A stretch of DNA of 64,000 bases from HLUCCA09 sp038745585 (lineage in GTDB: Bacteria > Pseudomonadota > Alphaproteobacteria > Rhodobacterales > Rhodobacteraceae). The stretch is taken from NCBI GenBank assembly GCA_038745585.1, contig JBCDLH010000001.1, forward strand, positions 526,380 through 590,379, read 5' to 3'. The notes beneath the pieces were generated by a model, which saw nothing but the letters and a program-made list of their open reading frames with translations, searched no databases and had not been told where the DNA came from. Of this stretch, positions 1 through 9,127 are shown in pieces (the first letter of the stretch is position 1; each line of letters begins with the position of its first letter). The position numbers were made by a program, and so were the translations under genes.

Positions 1-421
1 GCAAAAGGCCGAGATCGGAGGGCAGCAACAGCGTCAGCCCGGAATAGAGCGCGAGAACGGCAAGCATGGTGCGCAGGAAATCCGAGAGCGCCGCCTCCCA
101 CGGGCCAATGAGCGATCTCAGCCCACGACCATGCAAACCGCTGAGGGCCATCGCGAGGCCCGCGCCGAAAAAAGCGTAGGAGAAGAGCGACAGCAGGACC
201 GCACGGGGCGTATCGCCATAATATGTCGCCTCGTCCAGGAGCTCGCGCATGAAGGACGGCCCGAGAAGGCTCGCCAGTACCGCCATGGCCAACTGATAGA
301 GCGCGAGCCCAGCAGCGAAGGCGACCGCGAGCCCTGCCACCGTGCGCCACGGCTCGGCGCGGTCGCCCGCCAAGGCGACGAAGGCCGCATGGGGCGCATA
401 TCCTCGATGGGTTTTGGGCAT
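1..421 (-). CDS. CPBP-type intramembrane metalloprotease, N-terminal part (truncated by window edge)
   Basis: Only the first 140 codons are present; the gene runs off the left edge. The start is ATG at 421 (protein begins MPKTHRGYAPHAAFVALAGD). At least three hydrophobic segments are visible, around residues 27-52, 75-95 and 113-135, so it is an integral membrane protein. The N-terminal pattern, a short soluble lead containing Y-x-x-H-x-x-F-V before the first helix, resembles CPBP (Abi) family proteins of Rhodobacterales. The catalytic EExxxR and HxxxN motifs of that family would lie in the missing part and cannot be checked. It is divergent from ilvD with a 140-base gap. The family call is by resemblance only. 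Confidence 0.55.
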   Translation of the reverse strand, partial: MPKTHRGYAPHAAFVALAGDRAEPWRTVAGLAVAFAAGLALYQLAMAVLASLLGPSFMRELLDEATYYGDTPRAVLLSLFSYAFFGAGLAMALSGLHGRGLRSLIGPWEAALSDFLRTMLAVLALYSGLTLLLPSDLGLL

Positions 422-561
422 CGCTCGTTCCTTCTCCACCTAGGCCGTGGCGCGGGCCAACACAATCCGGGTCGCGCCTCGTCAGGCACTTGCTTGCCCC
501 GCCTGGGCGCGGCGCGTATCCCTCCGCCAACCGAGGATCCCCGAGGAAGGACGAACACACG

Positions 562-2295
562 ATGCTCAAGCGCAAGTGGGACAAATCCAAGCTGCCGAGC
601 CGGCACGTGACAGAAGGCCCCGCCCGAGCGCCGCATCGCTCATACTACTACGCGATGGGGCTCAATGAAGACGAGATCGCCCAGCCCTTTATCGGCGTGG
701 CGACGTGCTGGAATGAGGCGGCGCCCTGCAACATTGCGCTGTCGCGGCAGGCCCAGGCCGTGAAGCTTGGCGTGAAGTCGGCCGATGGGACGCCGCGAGA
801 GTTTACCACCATCACCGTGACCGACGGGATCGCCATGGGCCATGAGGGCATGCGCTCCTCGCTGGCCAGCCGTGAGGCCATCGCCGACACCGTCGAGCTG
901 ACGATGCGCGGGCATGGCTATGACGGGATCGTGGGCCTTGCAGGCTGCGATAAGTCGTTGCCGGGGATGATGATGGCGATGGTGCGGCTCAACACGCCCT
1001 CTGTCTTCATCTATGGCGGGTCGATCTTGCCCGGCCGGCTCTATGGCAAAGACGTCACTGTGCAGGATGTGTTCGAGGCGGTCGGCATGCACCAGGCGGG
1101 GAACATGACTGACGAGGCGCTTGCTGTGATCGAGCGCGTGGCCTGCCCTTCGGCTGGGGCCTGCGGCGGCCAGTTTACCGCCAACACGATGGCCTGCGTC
1201 TCCGAAGCCATCGGCCTTGCCCTGCCCAACAGCGCCGGCGCCCCGGCCCCCTATGAGAGCCGCGACCAATACGGGATTGCGAGTGGTGAAGCGATCATGA
1301 TGCTGATCGACAAGAACATCCGCGCGCGCGACATCGTCACCCGCAAGTCGCTCGAAAACGCGGCGCGGATCGTGGCCTGTACCGGCGGGTCAACCAATGC
1401 CGGGCTGCATCTGCCGGCCATCGCGCATGAGGCCGGGATCGATTTCGACCTGATGGATGTCTGCGAGATCTTCCGCGACACGCCCTACTTCGTCGATCTC
1501 AAACCCGGGGGGCAGTATGTCGCCAAGGACATGTACGAAGCCGGGGGCGTGCCCGTCGTCATGAAGGAGTTGCGCAAGGCGGGCCTGATCCACGAGGATT
1601 GCATGACCGTCACCGGCAACTCGATGGGCGAGGAACTCGACAAGATCGAGGGCAAGGCCGATGGGCGTGTTGTCTATCCGGTCGAAACGCCGATCACGCC
1701 CACGGGCGGGGTCGTCGGTCTGGAGGGAAACCTCGCCCCCGAGGGCGCAATCGTGAAGGTCGCGGGCATGGCCGAGGACGAGCAGGTCTTCACCGGGCCA
1801 GCGCGCGTATTCGAGTGTGAGGAGGACGCTTTCGCAGCTGTGAAGGCGCGCGAGTACAAAGAAGGCGAGGTGCTGGTGATCCGCAACGAAGGGCCCGTGG
1901 GCGGGCCCGGAATGCGCGAGATGCTGGCCACGACCGCCGCGCTGTCGGGCCAGGGGATGGGCAAGAAGGTGGCGCTGATCACCGATGGCCGGTTCTCGGG
2001 CGCCACGCGCGGCTTTTGCGTCGGCCATGTGGGCCCGGAGGCGGCTAAGGCTGGCCCGATCGGGCTCCTGCAGGACGGAGATGTGATTACCATTGACGCG
2101 ATCAAAGGCACGCTTTCGGTCGCGCTGACCGACGAGCAACTCGCGACGCGGAAGGCCGCGTGGCAGGGCCCGCGTCCGACGATCTACAACACCGGTGCGC
2201 TTCATAAGTACGCGCAGCTTGTCGGCGGCGCGCGGAAGGGCGCTGTCACCCATCCCGGCGGCGGCGCCGAGGCGCACACCTACATGGATCTCTGA
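562..2295 (+). CDS. ilvD: Dihydroxy-acid dehydratase
   Basis: 577 residues, normal for the family. It dehydrates 2,3-dihydroxy-isovalerate and 2,3-dihydroxy-3-methylvalerate to 2-oxo acids in valine and isoleucine synthesis. The iron-sulfur ligands are visible as C49 (GVATCW), C129 (GLAGCDKSLPG, with the Mg-binding lysine K131) and C201 (CPSAGACGG). The start at ATG 562 is chosen because an RBS (GAGGAAGG, 543-550) precedes it and MLKRKWDKSKLPSR is a typical N-terminus; an upstream in-frame extension to 490 has no family support. It is a single gene followed by a 9-bp perfect hairpin and a copy of the dispersed intergenic motif. Confidence 0.97.
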   Translation: MLKRKWDKSKLPSRHVTEGPARAPHRSYYYAMGLNEDEIAQPFIGVATCWNEAAPCNIALSRQAQAVKLGVKSADGTPREFTTITVTDGIAMGHEGMRSSLASREAIADTVELTMRGHGYDGIVGLAGCDKSLPGMMMAMVRLNTPSVFIYGGSILPGRLYGKDVTVQDVFEAVGMHQAGNMTDEALAVIERVACPSAGACGGQFTANTMACVSEAIGLALPNSAGAPAPYESRDQYGIASGEAIMMLIDKNIRARDIVTRKSLENAARIVACTGGSTNAGLHLPAIAHEAGIDFDLMDVCEIFRDTPYFVDLKPGGQYVAKDMYEAGGVPVVMKELRKAGLIHEDCMTVTGNSMGEELDKIEGKADGRVVYPVETPITPTGGVVGLEGNLAPEGAIVKVAGMAEDEQVFTGPARVFECEEDAFAAVKAREYKEGEVLVIRNEGPVGGPGMREMLATTAALSGQGMGKKVALITDGRFSGATRGFCVGHVGPEAAKAGPIGLLQDGDVITIDAIKGTLSVALTDEQLATRKAAWQGPRPTIYNTGALHKYAQLVGGARKGAVTHPGGGAEAHTYMDL

Positions 2296-2309
2296 GCCGC
2301 GCCGCGGCG

Positions 2310-2331
2310 GCGCCCCGCAAACGCGGGGCGC
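2310..2331 (+). terminator. Perfect 9-bp hairpin after ilvD
   Basis: GCGCCCCGC (2310-2318), loop AAAC, GCGGGGCGC (2323-2331). It starts 14 bases after the ilvD stop. No U-run follows directly; the next T-run lies in the adjoining repeat (GATATTTT). It may act as a terminator or as a 3' end stabiliser for the ilvD mRNA. Confidence 0.55.
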
Positions 2332-2333
2332 GG

Positions 2334-2368
2334 TGCCTCCGGCAGGGATATTTTAAGCCCAAAGAAGG
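2334..2368 (+). repeat. Dispersed intergenic motif, copy 1
   Basis: Reads TGCCTCCGGCAGGGATATTT then TAAGCCCAAAGAAGG. It matches the copies at 10234 and 30497 in its core (GCCTCCGGC-GGGATATTT and the AAGAAG end). It lies just 3' of the ilvD hairpin, in forward orientation relative to that gene. From memory, such motifs are common between genes in Rhodobacteraceae; function unknown. Confidence 0.7.
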
Positions 2369-2485
2369 GTATGGTGCGCTTTGCATAGGGCGCGGCATGT
2401 GCCGTGACGCTGCGTTCGTCGTGACAGAGCTCGGCCTGCAACCCATGACAAGTGTCTGGGAGAACAAGGGGCTGGGAGGATTGCC

Positions 2486-4507
2486 ATGACCGCGTACCCG
2501 CATCTGCTCGCGCCGCTCGATCTGGGGCATATCACGCTGCCCAACCGAGTGCTGATGGGCTCGATGCATACCGGTCTCGAAGAGGTCGGCGATTGGCAGC
2601 GGATCGCGCGCTTTTACGCCGAGCGGGCGGAGGGCGAGGTCGCGCTGATGGTTACGGGCGGGATGGCGCCGAACCGCGAGGGCGGCGTGCTGCCGGGAGC
2701 GGCGGGACTCTTTAAGCCTAAGGACATCGCCAACCACCGGATCGTCACCGACGCAACGCACGCAGCGGGCGGGCGTATCGCGATGCAGATCCTCCATGCC
2801 GGGCGCTATGCCTATTCGCCGGAAGCCGTTGCGCCCTCTGCGATCAAGTCGCCCATCTCGCCCTTTCCGCCGGCAGAGCTCGACGCGGCGGGGATCGAAA
2901 AGCAGATCGCCGATATCGCGACCGCGGCCGCCCGCGCGCGCGAGGCCGGCTATGACGGCGTCGAGATCATGGGGTCGGAGGGCTATCTGCTGAACCAGTT
3001 CCTCGTGGCCCATACCAACAAACGCACCGATTGCTGGGGCGGCAGCTATGAGAACCGGATGCGATTGCCCGTCGAGGTGGTACGGCGGGTGCGGGCGACG
3101 GTCGGCCCCGATTTCATCGTGATCTACCGGCTCTCGATGATTGATCTCGTGCCTAACGGCTCGAGCTGGGAGGAGGTCGTTCGCCTGGCGAGGGCTATCG
3201 AAGCGGCAGGGGCCACCCTGATCAATACTGGGATTGGCTGGCACGAGGCGCGCATTCCCACGATCGCGACCTCGGTGCCCCGTCGCGCCTTTGCCTGGGT
3301 CACGAAACGGCTGATGGGCGAAGTCTCAATCCCGCTTATCACGTCGAACCGGATCAACACGCCCGAGGTCGCCGAAGACGTCCTCGCCGAACGCTGCGCT
3401 GACATGGTGTCGATGGCGCGGCCGTTCCTTGCCGATGCCGGCTTTGTCCGCAAAGCGCGAGAGGGGCGGGCGGCCGAGATCGCGCCCTGCATCGCCTGCA
3501 ACCAGGCCTGCCTCGACCACACATTCGAGCTCAAAGTGTCGTCGTGCCTTGTGAACCCTCGCGCCTGCCACGAGACTGAGCTGCGCTATGCCCGGGCGGA
3601 CGTGCCGCGGCGGATCGCCGTCGTCGGCGCCGGGCCCGCGGGGCTTTCTGCGGCGCTGGTCGCGGCAGAGCGGGGGCATGCTGTCACGGTGTTTGAGCGG
3701 GACAAGCGGATCGGCGGTCAGCTCAACATGGCGCGCCGGATCCCCGGCAAGGAGGAGTTTCACGGGCTGGTCGGCTGGTTTGAAACGATGCTCGGCGTGC
3801 GAGGGGTAACGCTGCGGCTCGGAGAGCGCGCGACGCCCGATACGCTCGCGGCCTATGACGAGGTGATCCTTGCGACCGGTGTCTTGCCGCGCGATCCCGG
3901 TATCGACGGCGGATCGGGGCCGAACGTGTTGAACTATATCGACGTGCTGCGCGGCAATGCGCCCGTGGGCCAACGCGTCGCCATTGTCGGGGCCGGCGGT
4001 ATCGGCTTTGACGTGGCGCAATTTCTTGCCCATGGGCCGGGGCACAGCGCCAGCGAAGACCTTGCGCGCTGGCGTCGGCTCTGGGGCGTCGCCGATCCCA
4101 CGGAGGCGCGCGGCGGCCTCTCGCCCGAAGGCCCGCAACCCGCGCGTGCGGCGCGGCAAATCACGCTCCTGCAACGCAAGGCCGAAAAGCCAGGCAAGCG
4201 CCTGGGCAAGACGACGGGCTGGATCCACCGGGCAGAGCTTAAGTTGCTTGGTGTCACGATGCGGTCGGGCGTCTCCTATCGCCACATTGCACCACAGGGT
4301 CTTTGGATCGGCACCGATGCGGGGGAGGAGCTCTTGGAGGTTGACACCGTCGTGCTCTGTGCCGGGCAAGTGCCGGAGCGCGCGCTCGCCGATCGGCTCC
4401 ACGAGGAAGGCATCGCGCACCATGTGATTGGCGGGGCGGATGTCGCCGCCGAGCTCGACGCCAAGCGGGCGATCGACCAAGGGGCACGGCTGGCGGCGAC
4501 GCTATAG
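2486..4507 (+). CDS. fadH: NADPH-dependent 2,4-dienoyl-CoA reductase
   Basis: 673 residues. It reduces 2,4-dienoyl-CoA intermediates so that polyunsaturated fatty acids can enter beta-oxidation. Residues 1-330 form an Old Yellow Enzyme barrel with the catalytic pair seen in E. coli FadH: Y167 (GSEGYL) and H253 (GWHEARIPT). The 4Fe-4S ligands are C335, C338, C342 and C354 (CIACNQAC...SCLVNPRACH). The C-terminal half has FAD- and NADPH-binding folds (VVGAGPAGLSAA; VGAGGIGFDVA). The close match of these positions to E. coli makes it a true dienoyl-CoA reductase rather than a generic trimethylamine-dehydrogenase relative. It stands alone between ilvD and a LysR regulator. Confidence 0.92.
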   Translation: MTAYPHLLAPLDLGHITLPNRVLMGSMHTGLEEVGDWQRIARFYAERAEGEVALMVTGGMAPNREGGVLPGAAGLFKPKDIANHRIVTDATHAAGGRIAMQILHAGRYAYSPEAVAPSAIKSPISPFPPAELDAAGIEKQIADIATAAARAREAGYDGVEIMGSEGYLLNQFLVAHTNKRTDCWGGSYENRMRLPVEVVRRVRATVGPDFIVIYRLSMIDLVPNGSSWEEVVRLARAIEAAGATLINTGIGWHEARIPTIATSVPRRAFAWVTKRLMGEVSIPLITSNRINTPEVAEDVLAERCADMVSMARPFLADAGFVRKAREGRAAEIAPCIACNQACLDHTFELKVSSCLVNPRACHETELRYARADVPRRIAVVGAGPAGLSAALVAAERGHAVTVFERDKRIGGQLNMARRIPGKEEFHGLVGWFETMLGVRGVTLRLGERATPDTLAAYDEVILATGVLPRDPGIDGGSGPNVLNYIDVLRGNAPVGQRVAIVGAGGIGFDVAQFLAHGPGHSASEDLARWRRLWGVADPTEARGGLSPEGPQPARAARQITLLQRKAEKPGKRLGKTTGWIHRAELKLLGVTMRSGVSYRHIAPQGLWIGTDAGEELLEVDTVVLCAGQVPERALADRLHEEGIAHHVIGGADVAAELDAKRAIDQGARLAATL

Positions 4508-4843
4508 GGGCGTTGGCTCGGGCGGCGGGCGCGTGGCGGGCCGATTGCCCAGCCGAGGCGCGAGCCGGCGAGCCGGTGTCGCAGGCCGGGATGTGGCGCT
4601 CTTGCGGCGCTGCCCCAAAGCCGCCGTAAGCCGTTAACATCGCACAAACCCAAGCGGGCAAAGGAGAACCTGCACCCGACCCTGGCCAGTCTGCCGCTTC
4701 CGCTCCCGCCCCGCGCGAGTTTCCAGGCTGGAACCTTACCCAACCAAACCGATCTATTGTCGCGCGTTCGTCCCACTCGTGCCGTATTTGACGCCGATCA
4801 CCCGCTCTCAGACACCCGTGGGGGCGGTTGTCCGGGGATACGA
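4508..4843. other. 336-base gap between fadH and the LysR gene
   Basis: No reading frame with coding character or family resemblance was found on either strand. A lower-GC patch (about 4730-4795, with CTATTGTCGCG and GTATTTGACGCC) lies ahead of the LysR start and is where its promoter would be expected. No clear terminator hairpin with a T-run follows fadH. Confidence 0.5.
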
Positions 4844-5749
4844 ATGGATAGACTGACTGAAATGGAAGCCTTTGCCACGGTCGTGGACCAGGGAGGCTTT
4901 ACCGACGCTGCCAAGAAGATGGGCATTTCGAAGTCCGCTGTCTCCAAGCATGTGTCCTCGCTCGAAGCGCGCCTTGGCGCACGTCTGCTCAACCGAACGA
5001 CGCGGCGCGTTTCGCCCACCGAAATCGGGCTCGCCTATTACGACCGTGCACGGCGCGTGCTCAACGATGCGGGCGAGGCAGATGCACTGGTGACATCGAT
5101 GCAGTCGGCCCCGTCGGGCCTTCTGCGGATCTCGGTCGCGACCGATTTTGGCGTCAATCACCTTTCCCCGATCCTCGGGGACTTCCTTGCCGAGTACCCC
5201 GACATCACCGTCAATATGGTCCTTAACAATCGCTATGTGGAGCTGATCTCGGAAGGCTTTGACATGGCGATCCGCATTGGCGAGCTTGAGGACAGCACGC
5301 TGCGCGCCCGCAAGCTTGCCACGACGACCAAGCGGATGATCGCGTCGCCAAACTATTTCCAGGCCTATGGCCGCCCGATGCGGATCGACGACCTGAATGA
5401 GCACAAGCTTCTGCACTACTCAAATCAGTCGGCGGGCAACCTGTGGAAGATCATGGCGCCCTCGGGCGAGAAGCGACAGGTCCGCACGACGGGGTGGCTG
5501 ACGGTGAACGACGGCCAATCGCTGCTCAACGCCGCGGTTGCCGGGCTCGGCATCGCCTACCTGCCGGATTTCCTCTACACCGACGCGCTGCGCGACGGTA
5601 CGGTCGAAGAAGCGATCCCCGATCTGCCGGTTGAGCCGCTTGGGATCTATGCTGTGTATCCTCCGGGGCGCTTTACGCAGCCGAAAGTCCGCGCTTTCAT
5701 CGACTTCCTTGTCAAGCAATTCGCCGATCGCGTTGAAGGGCACTGGTAG
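4844..5749 (+). CDS. LysR-family transcriptional regulator
   Basis: 301 residues. An N-terminal winged helix-turn-helix (residues 1-60: MEAFATVVDQGGFTDAAKKM, SKSAVSKHVSSLEARLGARL) is followed by a periplasmic-binding-like effector domain. The SKHVSSLE recognition helix is typical of the CrgA/DsdC-like clade that regulates dehydrogenases and quinone or aldehyde reductases, but no target can be named. ATG 4844 is chosen because MDRLTEMEAF is the usual start; an upstream frame from 4757 has no homologous character. It follows fadH in the same direction after a 336-base gap, so it probably has its own promoter, and fadH need not be its target. Confidence 0.9.
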   Translation: MDRLTEMEAFATVVDQGGFTDAAKKMGISKSAVSKHVSSLEARLGARLLNRTTRRVSPTEIGLAYYDRARRVLNDAGEADALVTSMQSAPSGLLRISVATDFGVNHLSPILGDFLAEYPDITVNMVLNNRYVELISEGFDMAIRIGELEDSTLRARKLATTTKRMIASPNYFQAYGRPMRIDDLNEHKLLHYSNQSAGNLWKIMAPSGEKRQVRTTGWLTVNDGQSLLNAAVAGLGIAYLPDFLYTDALRDGTVEEAIPDLPVEPLGIYAVYPPGRFTQPKVRAFIDFLVKQFADRVEGHW

Positions 5750-5794
5750 GCCGCGGCGGCTCGGTCTCGCAGCCGCCTCTCCCTCTGCGCGTCC

Positions 5795-6721
5795 TCAAAG
5801 CGGCCCGTCAAGGATGACTTCGACACGCCGGTTGCGCTCGCGCCCCTCTGGCGTGGCATTGGGTATGAGCGGCGCGAGATAGCCCACCCCTTCGGACCGG
5901 ATCCGTGCCCCGTCGATCCCATACGCGTCGATGAGACGGGCCCGCACGGACGCGGCGCGGCGGCGCGAGAGCTCGATGTTCCCGCTCAGGGCGCCCTGCG
6001 CGTCGGTATGGCCGACAAGGACGATCCGCTGTTCGGGGCGCGCATCGAGATAGGTGGCCAGGTCCTCAAGCGCGTCGAAGCGCCCATCCCCGAGTGCCGC
6101 CGAACCTGTCTCAAAGCTAAGCCCGGAGAGGACCGCGCGCCCTGCCGCCTCAAGCTCTGCGCCGAGATCGCCCTCTCCGAGTGCTCGCGCAACAGCCCCA
6201 AGGCCGGCGCGCGGCGCAGTTGCCGCGCCTGGGCGCACATCCGTGACTTGGACAAAGCCCAGCGCGTCGGATCGGCTGACCATGATCGTGACCCAGGCGG
6301 TGCCTTCCTCCGTCGCGGTCTGGGCGGCAAGAAAACGGTAGTCTCCGAGGTCCACAAACATCTCAGGCGGGGGCAGCGTGTCGGTTGCAAAGCGAAACTC
6401 GAAACCGCCACAGCCCCGCGCCTCACAGCTCAGGAGCAGGGCATAGCCCGCCTCCGTCAGCGCGTCGCGCAAAGGCGCGAGAATTTGCTCGGTGGTCATG
6501 CCCGGAGAGCCGATCTGCCACACGCGTCGCCGGACATCGCCCTCGGCCCGGATCGACTGAACCTCGCCCGCCTGCCAGACCGTAACGGGCACGCGCACGG
6601 TCGTTGCCGGTACGCTCTCTTGTACGACTTGGCGCGCGGTAACCGGCAGAGCAACTTCGAGGGACTGCGCCAAGGCCGGACCGCAGGCAAGCGCGGCGAG
6701 GCACGCCCCGCGCCAGATCAT
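5795..6721 (-). CDS. OmpA-family outer membrane/peptidoglycan-binding protein
   Basis: 308 residues with a Sec signal peptide (MIWRGACLAALACGPALA then Q). The last 110 residues form an OmpA C-terminal domain that binds diaminopimelate in peptidoglycan: LSFETGSAAL, IVLVGHTDAQG, SRRRAASVRARL and NRRVEVIL are visible. The middle region (30-190) is not a beta-barrel pattern and has no family I can name. It is the last gene of a three-gene reverse operon; its ATG overlaps the TGA of the upstream acetyltransferase (6718-6721). It is probably periplasmic or anchored, linking envelope layers. Confidence 0.85.
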   Translation of the reverse strand: MIWRGACLAALACGPALAQSLEVALPVTARQVVQESVPATTVRVPVTVWQAGEVQSIRAEGDVRRRVWQIGSPGMTTEQILAPLRDALTEAGYALLLSCEARGCGGFEFRFATDTLPPPEMFVDLGDYRFLAAQTATEEGTAWVTIMVSRSDALGFVQVTDVRPGAATAPRAGLGAVARALGEGDLGAELEAAGRAVLSGLSFETGSAALGDGRFDALEDLATYLDARPEQRIVLVGHTDAQGALSGNIELSRRRAASVRARLIDAYGIDGARIRSEGVGYLAPLIPNATPEGRERNRRVEVILDGPL

Positions 6722-7491
6722 CCGCTCTGGCTGGCCGTTGGGGCGGGCTCTTGCCCACGACCGCTCAAGCGGTAGTGATAGGATGTGACATCCCGCAATC
6801 CGAGGCCGCGATAGAGCGCCAGCGCAGGCATGTTGGCCCGCGTGACGAGGACCGCGAGCGCTTCGGCCCCCTGCTGCGCGGCCCAGCGCACGGCGGCCAC
6901 CATAAGGGCACGGCCGAGCCCCGACCGCCGATGCGTCGCTGCGACTTCGAGGGCGTGGACCATCGCAAGCCGTCCGTGGCAGGCGGCAAAGGCCGTGGCC
7001 GCCGGCGCGTCTCCCGCGCGGCCGAGAAAAGCAACGCGTGGCCCCGCGACCCGGTTCATCACCGCGAGCCGGCCGGGCCCGATCCCGCCCGCGGCCCAGA
7101 TTTCTCGCTGGCGGGCAAGGGGCGGCCAGGCGACCTCGAACGCCATAAGCGGCGGGAGCGTTGCGGGCAAAGCACGAAGCGGAGCGAGCAGGCCGAGCGT
7201 CGGATCGACCTTCGTGTACCCGCGCGCCTCAAGCGCTGCGTCGAGCCCGTCCTCTCCCTCCCGCACCATCACAAGAGGGGGCTGGCCCAGGGCCATCTGC
7301 TTGCGCTCCATCGCGCGCAAGCCCGCCTCGGGCGCCATCCGCTTGGCCGCAGAAACGCGCTGACCGCCGCCGCGGCCTTCGCCCACGCGCCAGCCATCCG
7401 CATCGTGGCACTTTGCCGGCGGCCAGGTCGCCTCCAGCGTCGCAAAGATCTCGGCTTTGCCGATCTTGGGGGCCGGCGCAACCGCTGTCAC
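6718..7491 (-). CDS. GNAT-family N-acetyltransferase
   Basis: 257 residues, starting at GTG 7491, which overlaps the stop of the cinA-like gene (GTGA). The acetyl-CoA binding motif is in the C-terminal third (HRRSGLGRALMVAAVRWAAQ), followed by NMPALALYRGLGLRDVTSYH, typical of RimI-like GNAT folds. The N-terminal half is divergent. The substrate is unknown. It is translationally coupled to both neighbours. Confidence 0.8.
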   Translation of the reverse strand: MTAVAPAPKIGKAEIFATLEATWPPAKCHDADGWRVGEGRGGGQRVSAAKRMAPEAGLRAMERKQMALGQPPLVMVREGEDGLDAALEARGYTKVDPTLGLLAPLRALPATLPPLMAFEVAWPPLARQREIWAAGGIGPGRLAVMNRVAGPRVAFLGRAGDAPAATAFAACHGRLAMVHALEVAATHRRSGLGRALMVAAVRWAAQQGAEALAVLVTRANMPALALYRGLGLRDVTSYHYRLSGRGQEPAPTASQSG

Positions 7492-8231
7492 CGGAGTGCC
7501 TCGGGGAAGAGCCCGGCCAGCTCTGCCATGGCCGCGTCGAGGCGGCTGGGATCTGTGCCTCGTATGACTACCGTCGCGCCATAGGCGCCGTTGCGATAGG
7601 TCGGATAGCAGCCAACGGAAAGCTCCGCATAGCGCAGGGCAAGCTCGGCCAGGGGGGCGGCGATGTCGCCCTCGCCACGCGGAACGTCGAGTGATTGGGA
7701 CAGCATGGGCGGCCCGCCCGTCAGCGTCGGCAGGACAGAGGCGACCATTGCCTGAAAGACGCTTGGAACCCCCGCCATCACATGGACATTGCCCATGCGA
7801 AAGCCGGGCGCGGCGCTGATCGGGTTGTCGATGAGATCGGCGCCTTGGGGCACGCGGGCCATGCGCAGGCGCGCAGCGTTGAGCTCAATCCCTTGCGTGT
7901 CATAGTGCGCCTGCAGGCGCGTTCGGGCATCCTCACGGACACCGATCTCGGCCCCGAAGGCCTCGGCGATGGCGTCGGCGGTGATGTCCTCGTGGGTTGG
8001 CCCAATCCCGCCCGAGGTAAAGACAGTGTCCCAGCGCTCCGAAAGCGCCCGCACGGCGGCCACGATCTCGGCCCGGACATCGGCGACCATCCGCACCTCG
8101 CAGAGCGCGATGCCGTGCTTTGTCAGCTCCTGTGCGAGGTGGTGCATATTGGCGTCGCGCGTTCGCCCCGAGAGAATCTCATCGCCGATGACGAGCATCG
8201 CGGCGCTCGGTTGGGCGGTGTGGGAAGACAT
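7488..8231 (-). CDS. Competence/damage-inducible protein A-like (MoaB/MogA fold, CinA N-terminal domain)
   Basis: 247 residues. The MoCF-biosynthesis fold is seen in IGDEILSGRTRDANMHHLAQ and TSGGIGPTHEDIT. Only the N-terminal CinA domain is present; the C-terminal nicotinamide-nucleotide amidase domain is absent, as in the short alphaproteobacterial form. In other bacteria the domain has ADP-ribose pyrophosphatase or molybdopterin-binding activity; the role here is unproved. The start is ATG 8231 (MSSHTAQPSAAM), just before the conserved LVIGDE. It is the first gene of a three-gene operon and divergent from sfsA across 87 bases. Confidence 0.87.
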   Translation of the reverse strand: MSSHTAQPSAAMLVIGDEILSGRTRDANMHHLAQELTKHGIALCEVRMVADVRAEIVAAVRALSERWDTVFTSGGIGPTHEDITADAIAEAFGAEIGVREDARTRLQAHYDTQGIELNAARLRMARVPQGADLIDNPISAAPGFRMGNVHVMAGVPSVFQAMVASVLPTLTGGPPMLSQSLDVPRGEGDIAAPLAELALRYAELSVGCYPTYRNGAYGATVVIRGTDPSRLDAAMAELAGLFPEALR

Positions 8232-8318
8232 GGGGCTCCTCGGGGTCGTGGATTGCGGAACGGCAGCGGCCGGGCTGTTGGCTTGTATGGCTGCGGCAAG
8301 CTGTATAGGGCGCGCGCC

Positions 8319-9038
8319 ATGCGTTTTCCAACCCCGCTCGTTCCCGCGCGGCTTATCCGCCGGTATAATCGCTTCCTCGCCGATGCGGTTCTCGAGGGCT
8401 CGGGCGAAGCTGTGACCGCCCATTGCCCGAATCCAGGCTCGATGATGGGCCTGAAGGCGCCCGGATTGCGGATCTGGCTCGAGCCGGATGACGATCCGAA
8501 AAAGAAGCTCAAATATGGTTGGCGTCTGGTCGAGCTTCCGGACGGGCATTGGTCGGGCATCGATACCGCCGTGCCCAACCGCGTCGTCAAAGAGGCGCTG
8601 GAGACCCGCGCCGTGCCGGCCCTCGCCGCGTATGGCGGCGTGCGGGCCGAGGTAAAGTATGGGCGCGCGAGCCGGGTGGACTTTCTTTTGAGCGAGGCCG
8701 GACTGCCTGACGCCTATGTCGAAGTCAAAAATGTGCATCTGAGGCGCGCGGCAGACTGGGCCGAGTTTCCCGACAGCGTGACGGCGCGCGGTGTCAAGCA
8801 TCTTGGCGAATTGACCGCCATGGTGCGGGACGGCCACCGAGCGGTCATGCTCTATCTTGTGCAACGGACCGATTGTGCACGGCTGAAGATGGCCGCCGAT
8901 CTCGACCCGGCCTATGCCGCAGCCTTCGATGCGGCTCGGGCTGCCGGGGTCGAGATGCTTTGTCATGGCACGGAGATCGACACCGCCTCGGTTCGGCTCG
9001 GTCCGTCGCTTCCTGTCGATCCCGGCGCGCAGAGCTGA
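8319..9038 (+). CDS. sfsA: DNA/RNA nuclease SfsA (sugar fermentation stimulation protein)
   Basis: 239 residues, normal for the family. Conserved blocks are HCPNPGSM near the N-terminus, RVDFLL and YVEVKNVHL (the D-(E/x)VK nuclease-like core), then FPDSVTARGVKHLGEL and DHxAVMLYLVQR. Named for a multicopy effect on maltose genes in E. coli; the fold is PD-(D/E)XK-like. ATG 8319 begins MRFPTPLVPARLIRRYNRFL, the normal N-terminus; a long in-frame extension to 7695 is antisense to the cinA-like gene and is rejected. map follows after 89 bases and may be cotranscribed. Confidence 0.93.
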   Translation: MRFPTPLVPARLIRRYNRFLADAVLEGSGEAVTAHCPNPGSMMGLKAPGLRIWLEPDDDPKKKLKYGWRLVELPDGHWSGIDTAVPNRVVKEALETRAVPALAAYGGVRAEVKYGRASRVDFLLSEAGLPDAYVEVKNVHLRRAADWAEFPDSVTARGVKHLGELTAMVRDGHRAVMLYLVQRTDCARLKMAADLDPAYAAAFDAARAAGVEMLCHGTEIDTASVRLGPSLPVDPGAQS

Positions 9039-9127
9039 GCACTACCTTTCACTCTGCACTGCAGCGCCCTATGTAACGCTCAAAGCGGCGAATTTCTGCC
9101 CAGCGACCATCCGAATAGGCCAAATCC